From positions 1-64,000 of the forward strand of contig JAUIIJ010000016.1 of assembly GCA_030431825.1 (NCBI GenBank): DNA of 64,000 nucleotides, read 5' to 3'. The translations under genes were made by a program, and so were the position numbers. Shown piece by piece: positions 58,361 through 64,000 of this stretch. The notes under the pieces were generated by a model that did not search any database, was not told where the DNA came from, and saw only the letters and a list, made by a program, of their open reading frames with translations. Numbering within the stretch: the stretch's first letter is position 1; each line of letters starts with the position of its first letter. This stretch comes from Alphaproteobacteria bacterium (GTDB taxonomy: Bacteria; Pseudomonadota; Alphaproteobacteria; Rhodobacterales; Rhodobacteraceae).

Positions 58361-59360
58361 AGCGGATCCTCGGGTCAAGAATGCCGTAAAGAACATCGGC
58401 AATCAGGTTGAACAGAACGATCAGCACGGCAAAGATGAAGGCCAGTGTCTGAACCATCGGCAGGTCGTTCGCCTGAATGGAACTGATCAGCAACTGGCCG
58501 ATGCCGTTCACCTTGAACACCTGCTCGGTGATGATGGCACCGCCAAAGATCGCGGGGACGCCCAGGGCGATCACCGTCACCACCGGGATCATCGAGTTGC
58601 GCAGCACATGCACCATGACGACGAAATACTCGCTGATGCCCTTGGCGCGGGCGGTGCGCACGTAATCCTGATTGAGGTTGTCCAGCATCGAGGCGCGCAT
58701 GAAGCGGCTGATCTGTGCGGTGATCTGCAGGGCGAGCACCATGACCGGCATGATCATCTGTCGCAATTGCACGACAAAGCTGTTCCAGTCGGTGACCTCG
58801 TGGGTGGTGTCGTAGATCGAGGGGAACCAGCCGAGATTGACCGAGAAGATGACGATCACCAGCACCCCCGAGAAGAATGGCGGCACCGAAAAGCCGATCA
58901 TCGACACGAAGGTGCCGGCCTGATCGAACCATGAATATTGCCGGTAGGCCGAGTATATGCCGATGGGCAGGGCGATCAGGATACCCACGACATAGGCGGT
59001 GCCCACCACCCAGAGGGTTTGCGGAATGCGCTGGACCACGATGTCCATGACCGGCGAGCGGGTTTGCCAGCTCAGCACGCGCAGCTTGCCATCCGCCAGT
59101 TGGGTGCCGAACACATTGTCGATTAGGATCTGCGGTTCGATCCAGAAAAACTGCACCATCCATTTCCAGAAACGTACCGGAACCGGTTCACCCAGCCCGA
59201 GCGCCCTGCGCATCTCTTCCCTGACCTCCACCGGCACCGTCAGCGGCACCTGCGACATCGGGTCCCCGGGTGCCAGTTCCAGCAACAGGAAGATGATCAG
59301 GCTGATGAAGAGAAGCGTCGGTACTGCCAGGACCAGTCGTCGAATCGTGAAGGTCAGCAT
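58353..59360 (-). CDS. Dipeptide/oligopeptide ABC transporter permease (OppB/DppB-like)
   Basis: A 335-residue permease starting MLTFTIRRLVLAVPTLLFIS, with APGDP after the first helix and the EAA loop ASMLDNLNQDYVRTARAKGI. It forms the translocation channel with the OppC-like protein. It lies 93 bp after the binding-protein gene. Confidence 0.93.
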   Translation of the reverse strand: MLTFTIRRLVLAVPTLLFISLIIFLLLELAPGDPMSQVPLTVPVEVREEMRRALGLGEPVPVRFWKWMVQFFWIEPQILIDNVFGTQLADGKLRVLSWQTRSPVMDIVVQRIPQTLWVVGTAYVVGILIALPIGIYSAYRQYSWFDQAGTFVSMIGFSVPPFFSGVLVIVIFSVNLGWFPSIYDTTHEVTDWNSFVVQLRQMIMPVMVLALQITAQISRFMRASMLDNLNQDYVRTARAKGISEYFVVMVHVLRNSMIPVVTVIALGVPAIFGGAIITEQVFKVNGIGQLLISSIQANDLPMVQTLAFIFAVLIVLFNLIADVLYGILDPRIRYD

Positions 59361-59453
59361 TCAATTGCCCTTGCGGCTTGTTCTTGTTGCGACGGTGCCG
59401 CGCCCCGAAAGGAATGGGGACGCGGCAGGTCGGCGGATCAGGCAGCAGGGCCG

Positions 59454-61148
59454 TTACTTGCGGTACCAGTCGGCGACATTCCACAATTCGGAATCCCACA
59501 CGTTCATGATGACGCCGCCCAGAGAATTCGCCTGTGCAGAGTTGCGGCCCCGGTGCGTCAGCGGGATCATGATATATTCCTGCATCAGGATATCATTCAG
59601 CTCTTTGGCGAGGCGGGCGCGCTCGTTAAGGTCGCCGGTAACGGCCATTTCGGCCACCAGCGCATCGTATTCTTCCGAGCAGAAGCGCATCATGTTGTTG
59701 CCCTGCCACTGGGTTTCCGGACGCGGAAACTCTTCGCAGATCCAATTGGCCATGTAGGCCTCGGGGTCGGTGCCGTCAAAGTTGTTGGTGAACATCTCGA
59801 TATCGGCAAAGAACTTCTGGAACGTATCGGGCGAGCCGGGATCGGACCCGAAGAACACCGACGCATCGATGCTGCGCAGTTCGGTCTCGACGCCGATCTG
59901 CGACCACCAGTCCTTGATCAGCGCCTGGTAATCCTGCCGTACCGCATTGACCGAGGTCTGGAACAGGATCGACAGGCGCACGCCATCCTTGGCGCGGATG
60001 CCATCGGGGCCGCGTACCCATCCCGCCTCGTCCAGCAGCTTGTTGGCTCCGTCGATATCCTGCACAAGGCACCCGTCATTGGCGGTGGACGCATAGATCG
60101 CGGGTGCCGGCAGCACGTTGCAGGTGAGCTTGCCGAAATCACCATAACCGATTTCCGTCAGCAGGGCGCGGTCGATGGCCATGGACAAGGCCTGGCGCAC
60201 CGCCTTGTCGGTCATGAAGGGGTGCGGATGCTTGGCGGTGCCGCGCTCGTCACCAAGAGCGGGGTCCACATCGGTCAGGTTGACATGAAGGCGCTCGACC
60301 TGGGTGCCGAAATCGACGATGTTCCTGCCCATACCGGCCTCTTCCATGCGTTTGAGCACTTCGGGCGCCAGTTGCAGGTTCCAGGCATAATCGAACTCGC
60401 CGGTTTCCATTACCGCACGGCCCGCCGCCGCGGCATCGCCGCCGCCTTTCAGCGTCATGGTCGCAAAGGCGGGCTTGTCCGGATCGCGATAATTTTCATT
60501 TGCCGCGAGGGTGACCACGTCGTTCGGGCGGAATTCGGTCACGGTGAACGGGCCGGTGCCGATCGGATTGAAGTTGGCTTCGGTGCATTCCGGTGCCTTG
60601 GGGCCAAGGCAATCCTTGAACTGCGCCTTCTGGATGACGGGCGCCTGGGCGCCGACAAACGGGCCATAGGGGAACGGCTTGGCCACGCCGAACCTGATGA
60701 CAACTGTCCGCTCGTCCGGGGTTTCCACATCGATGACATCGCCGAATTTCTCGGATTGGGCACATCCGCCGCCCTCAGCGGTGCAGTATTCCCAGGTGAA
60801 TTTCACGTCCTCGGAGGTGACGGGCGTGCCGTCTGACCACAACAGCCCCTCCTTGAGCGTCCATGTGATCGATTTCAGATCCTCGGTGACACCGCCATTC
60901 GCGACCGTCGGCACGTCCTCCGCGAGCCAGGGCACGATGTTGCCGTCCTGATCGTAGCGTGCAAGCGGCTCGATCACCAGCGAAGCGGCTTCTAGGTCCT
61001 TGGTGCCACCGGAAAGATAGGGGGTCATGATAGACGGTGCTTGCCAGTAGATCACCTTGAGTTCGCCGTCCGATCCACGCTCTGCAAACGCTGCGGGTGC
61101 AATCGCCGTTCCTGCGATTGCACCAAGCAACAGGGCTCTGATAGTCAT
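59454..61148 (-). CDS. Peptide ABC transporter substrate-binding protein (OppA/DppA-like)
   Basis: A 564-residue periplasmic binding protein of the SBP family 5. A clear signal peptide (MTIRALLLGAIAGTAIAPAA, cleavage after AFA at residue 22) leads into ELKVIYWQAPSIMTPYLSGG. The conserved WTLKEGLLWSDGTPVTSEDV follows. The ligand is probably a peptide, but nickel, opines or other solutes are handled by relatives. It is first in the minus-strand transporter operon; ATG 61148 has GGAGAA upstream. Confidence 0.92.
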   Translation of the reverse strand: MTIRALLLGAIAGTAIAPAAFAERGSDGELKVIYWQAPSIMTPYLSGGTKDLEAASLVIEPLARYDQDGNIVPWLAEDVPTVANGGVTEDLKSITWTLKEGLLWSDGTPVTSEDVKFTWEYCTAEGGGCAQSEKFGDVIDVETPDERTVVIRFGVAKPFPYGPFVGAQAPVIQKAQFKDCLGPKAPECTEANFNPIGTGPFTVTEFRPNDVVTLAANENYRDPDKPAFATMTLKGGGDAAAAGRAVMETGEFDYAWNLQLAPEVLKRMEEAGMGRNIVDFGTQVERLHVNLTDVDPALGDERGTAKHPHPFMTDKAVRQALSMAIDRALLTEIGYGDFGKLTCNVLPAPAIYASTANDGCLVQDIDGANKLLDEAGWVRGPDGIRAKDGVRLSILFQTSVNAVRQDYQALIKDWWSQIGVETELRSIDASVFFGSDPGSPDTFQKFFADIEMFTNNFDGTDPEAYMANWICEEFPRPETQWQGNNMMRFCSEEYDALVAEMAVTGDLNERARLAKELNDILMQEYIMIPLTHRGRNSAQANSLGGVIMNVWDSELWNVADWYRK

Positions 61149-61414
61149 GTCGTTCTCCTTGTTGGACGCTTTCGCGCCTTGTCCCCGCATGAAACTGCGG
61201 GTGTTTCTTGTGCTGCAACAGGGACATGCAGGAGACAGGATGACGGGTTAAAGCAACATGATGTTCGGGCGACATCCCTTGCGACACTTGTCTGCTTATC
61301 GAAACAGAGTTTGAAAAAAATGCAAGAGTTGCCTTTCCTTAATTCAACCGGGGGGTTTGACAGCGGTGGCGCTTGCGCCGTAGCCTTCGAACTTGTCAAT
61401 CCCGGAGAACGTCT
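61149..61414. promoter_or_regulatory. Divergent control region of the peptide transporter
   Basis: This 266-bp gap separates the binding-protein gene (minus) from the double ATPase (plus), so it must carry outward promoters in both directions. It includes an AT-rich part near 61300-61350. I see no clear operator. Confidence 0.4.
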
Positions 61415-63235
61415 TTGCTGGATCAACCGATTGCGCAGATCAAGGGGCTGAAGGTCGAATTCCAGACCAAGGATGGACCGGTGGTCGGTGTCGAGGATGT
61501 CTCCTTTGACGTCAATCCCGGCGAAACCGTCTGTATCGTCGGAGAGTCGGGGTCCGGCAAATCGGTGACATCGCTTTCCCTCATGCGGCTGGTCGAATTC
61601 GGTGGCGGCCGCATCGGTGCGGGGCGGCTGATTTTCGATCGTCGTGACGGCGGGCAGCTCGACGTCGTGCAGGCCGACCAGGACCTGATGCGACAGATCC
61701 GCGGCAATGAGATCGGGATGATCTTTCAGGAGCCGATGACCGCGCTCAATCCGGTGTTCACGGTCGGGCGGCAACTCACCGAAGGCTTGCGGGTGCACAA
61801 GGGGCTGTCAAGGGCCGAAGCCGGGGAGCGCGCGTTGGCGTTGCTGCGCGAGGTGCGGATCCCCGAACCGGAACGGCGGCTGAAACAATATCCGCATGAA
61901 CTGTCCGGGGGCATGCGGCAACGCGTGGTCATCGCCATGGCGATGGCCTGCGAACCCCGGCTGTTGATCGCCGATGAACCGACCACGGCGCTGGATGTCA
62001 CGATCCAGGCCGAAATCCTCGCGCTGATGGACCGCCTGAAGCGCGAGACCGGCACGGCGGTGATGTTCATCACCCATGATATGGCGGTGGTCGCGCAGAT
62101 GGCCGACCGCGTGATCGTCATGTTCCGTGGTCACAAGGTCGAGGAAGGCAGCGTCGAGCAGATCTTCGAGGCGCCGCAACATGACTATACCAAGGCGCTG
62201 CTGGCGGCGGTGCCCAAGCTTGGCGAGATGCGCGGCAAGAGCGCGCCGGAACCGATGAAACTGCTGGGGGCGCACGCGCAGAAAATCGCCCCGATCACCG
62301 GCACGGATGACGTTTTGCTGACAGTGCGCAACCTGACGACGCGTTTTCCGGTCAAGGGCGGATTTTTCAGGCGGACGGTTGCCAATGTTCACGCGGTCGA
62401 GGACCTGTCCTTTACCCTCAATCGCGGCCAGACGCTCAGCCTCGTGGGCGAGTCGGGGTGTGGCAAGTCCACCGCCGGCCGCTCGATCCTGCGTCTCGTC
62501 GAGCCCATGTCAGGGGAAATCGACCTGGATGGTGTCGATATCCTGGAACTTGACGCACGCGGATTGCGTGACGCGCGGCTGGACATGCAGATGATCTTTC
62601 AGGATCCTTTCGCCTCGCTCAATCCGCAGATGCAGTTGATGGACCAGGTGGCCGAGCCGCTGCGCAATTACGGCTCCAATTCCGCCGCATCGATTCGTGA
62701 CCGGGTGGCGATGTTGTTCGATCGGGTCGAACTGCCGCGCGGTTTCATGCGCCGCTATCCGCATGAACTTTCGGGCGGACAACGTCAGCGGGTGGCCATC
62801 GCCCGCGCGCTGGCGCTCAATCCCAAGCTGATCATCGCCGATGAGGCGGTCAGCGCGCTGGACGTGTCGGTGCAGGCGCAGGTTCTGAACCTGATGATGG
62901 AGCTGCAGGCGGAGCTCGGCCTGTCCTTTCTGTTCATCAGCCATGACATGGCCGTGGTCGAGCGGGTCAGCCATCAGGTCGGCGTGATGTATCTGGGCCG
63001 GATCGTCGAACTCGGGCCGCGCGCCCGGGTCTTCGAGAATCCGCAGCACCCCTATACCCAGGCCTTGATGAAGGCGGTTCCGATTGCAGACCCGCGTCGG
63101 CGCAAATCCGAGAAAGACCTTGATTTCAAGCCGATCCCGTCGCCGATCCACGGCGTCGATTACCAGCCTGCCCCGTCGCTCTATGACGAGGTCGAGCCGG
63201 GGCATTATGTTCTGACGACTGACAGTGGCTACTGA
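61415..63235 (+). CDS. Fused double ATP-binding protein of the peptide transporter (OppDF/GsiA-like)
   Basis: A 606-residue protein with two ABC ATPase domains in one chain. The first has Walker A GESGSGKS (43-50), signature LSGGMRQRV (about 163) and Walker B LLIADEPTTALD. The second has GESGCGKST (about 345), LSGGQRQRV (about 452) and LIIADEAVSALD. Each domain ends with an oligopeptide-transporter-type extension (HPYTQALMKAVPI). TTG 61415 is chosen because CGGAGA sits just before it; the earlier TTG 61373 gives an unrelated leader. It powers the divergent permeases, and its TGA overlaps the next gene's ATG. Confidence 0.92.
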   Translation: MLDQPIAQIKGLKVEFQTKDGPVVGVEDVSFDVNPGETVCIVGESGSGKSVTSLSLMRLVEFGGGRIGAGRLIFDRRDGGQLDVVQADQDLMRQIRGNEIGMIFQEPMTALNPVFTVGRQLTEGLRVHKGLSRAEAGERALALLREVRIPEPERRLKQYPHELSGGMRQRVVIAMAMACEPRLLIADEPTTALDVTIQAEILALMDRLKRETGTAVMFITHDMAVVAQMADRVIVMFRGHKVEEGSVEQIFEAPQHDYTKALLAAVPKLGEMRGKSAPEPMKLLGAHAQKIAPITGTDDVLLTVRNLTTRFPVKGGFFRRTVANVHAVEDLSFTLNRGQTLSLVGESGCGKSTAGRSILRLVEPMSGEIDLDGVDILELDARGLRDARLDMQMIFQDPFASLNPQMQLMDQVAEPLRNYGSNSAASIRDRVAMLFDRVELPRGFMRRYPHELSGGQRQRVAIARALALNPKLIIADEAVSALDVSVQAQVLNLMMELQAELGLSFLFISHDMAVVERVSHQVGVMYLGRIVELGPRARVFENPQHPYTQALMKAVPIADPRRRKSEKDLDFKPIPSPIHGVDYQPAPSLYDEVEPGHYVLTTDSGY

Positions 63236-64000
63236 TGGAATCGCGGCCGACCCGGATCACGCCGCTTGAACTGATGACACGGCTCATCAGCTTTCCCACG
63301 GTGAGCAGCGAGACCAACCTGCCGTTGATCGATTGGGTTGCGGGCTATCTCGACGATCACGGCATTGTCGCGCATCGTTGGGTCGATCCCGTGCAACCGC
63401 ACAAGGCGGCGCTGTTTGCGCATGTCGGTCCGCTGGAACCGGGGGCGGTGGTGCTGTCGGGGCATACCGACGTGGTGCCTGTCGCGGGTCAGGACTGGCA
63501 AAGCGACCCCTTTACCGTGGTCGAAAGGGGCGGGCGCTATTACGGGCGCGGCACCTGTGACATGAAAGGGTTCGACGCCATCGCCATCTGGGCGCTGGTC
63601 GAGGCACAGGCGCGCGGGGTAAAGCGCCCGCTGCAACTGGCGCTGAGCTTTGACGAAGAGATCGGCTGCACCGGGGCGCCGCCGATGATCGCGGCAATGC
63701 AGCAGACGCTGCCCGGGGGACGCGCGGTGATCGTGGGCGAACCGTCGATGATGAAGGCGGTCACCGGTCACAAGGGCGGGCATGGCTACTCCGTTCATGT
63801 CCGTGGTTTCGAGGTGCACAGTTCGCTGTTGCCCAGCGGCGTCAGCGCCATTCTGGAAGCGGGGCGGATTCTCGAATGGGTGAACGCCACGAATGCAGAA
63901 CTGCAGGCGGCAGAGCCGACCCCGGTCGCGGCGATGTTCACGCCGCCGTTCACGACCTTGCATGTCGGGGCGATCCAGGGCGGAACCGCGCACAACATCA
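63235..64000 (+). CDS. argE: M20-family deacetylase, acetylornithine deacetylase-like (3' partial)
   Basis: Open from ATG 63235 to the window edge, with 255 residues visible. Zinc-ligand motifs are SGHTDVVPV, then GRYYGRGTCDMKGF, and LSFDEEIGCTGAP with the general-base Glu. This is the ArgE/DapE/carboxypeptidase layout and closest to acetylornithine deacetylase. The start overlaps the ABC ATPase stop (TGATG). That coupling to a peptide transporter suggests that it may hydrolyse an imported N-acyl amino acid or peptide, rather than acting only in arginine synthesis. Confidence 0.85.
   Translation, partial: MESRPTRITPLELMTRLISFPTVSSETNLPLIDWVAGYLDDHGIVAHRWVDPVQPHKAALFAHVGPLEPGAVVLSGHTDVVPVAGQDWQSDPFTVVERGGRYYGRGTCDMKGFDAIAIWALVEAQARGVKRPLQLALSFDEEIGCTGAPPMIAAMQQTLPGGRAVIVGEPSMMKAVTGHKGGHGYSVHVRGFEVHSSLLPSGVSAILEAGRILEWVNATNAELQAAEPTPVAAMFTPPFTTLHVGAIQGGTAHNI

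Overview
This window is a bacterial chromosome segment, most likely from an alphaproteobacterium of the Rhodobacterales (roseobacter) type. That inference rests on protein families and gene order: paaABCDE, lysC followed by ptsP, divergent bolA and a J-domain gene, a DUF1178 protein, a DUF3422 protein, pntAB, and kynU with kynA. No rRNA or tRNA is visible. From about 21.0 kb onward the DNA is GC-rich housekeeping and catabolic sequence. The first 21 kb looks less GC-rich by eye and reads as an accessory island.

Island (1 to about 21,000). The left edge cuts into a phosphorothioate (PT) DNA-modification defence cassette on the + strand. It holds sspB (DUF4007, 5' end missing), sspC (ATPase) and sspD (PP-loop sulfur-transfer enzyme), then sspF, sspG and sspH, which are related to DptF, DptG and DptH. 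This is the published sspBCD-sspFGH arrangement: SspBCD installs single-strand PT marks and SspFGH attacks unmarked DNA. No sspA (cysteine desulfurase) or sspE is in view. Immediately downstream is an unfamiliar protein joining a three-helix membrane domain to a SAM methyltransferase. A minus-strand four-gene cluster follows: a secreted protein, a small hypothetical protein and two metallophosphoesterases. An intact IS21-family element with a clean 6-bp target duplication (16,168-18,472) interrupts the cluster, and the last gene carries a one-base frameshift. An XRE regulator and two perfect hairpins lie near the right edge. There ttcA is cut off in the middle of its coding sequence, which marks the probable island boundary at about 21,001.

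Chromosomal backbone (21-64 kb). A minus-strand paaABCDE operon for phenylacetyl-CoA epoxidation carries a sixth PaaA/PaaC-like gene and has a palindromic operator upstream. Next come a Nudix hydrolase, a DUF1178 protein, lysC and ptsP. A 2.2-kb stretch of dead IS fragments (IS21-, IS481- and IS5-like) follows. Then come a J-domain protein, bolA, a DUF4177 protein, an acyl-CoA thioesterase, gatB, a small membrane protein, an SDR, pepN, glcB, a lipoprotein, a GlcG/HbpS-like protein and a PuuD-like amidotransferase.

The last part holds a two-subunit molybdenum hydroxylase (IorAB-like) divergent from a TetR regulator with a palindromic intergenic site. After it come the tryptophan-to-anthranilate genes (SDR, kynU, kynA), an isoprenylcysteine-methyltransferase-like membrane protein, pntAB with a terminator, a DUF3422 protein, and a dipeptide/oligopeptide ABC transporter. 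The transporter's binding protein and permeases are on the minus strand. Its fused double ATPase is divergent and overlaps an M20-family deacetylase (argE-like) that runs off the right edge.
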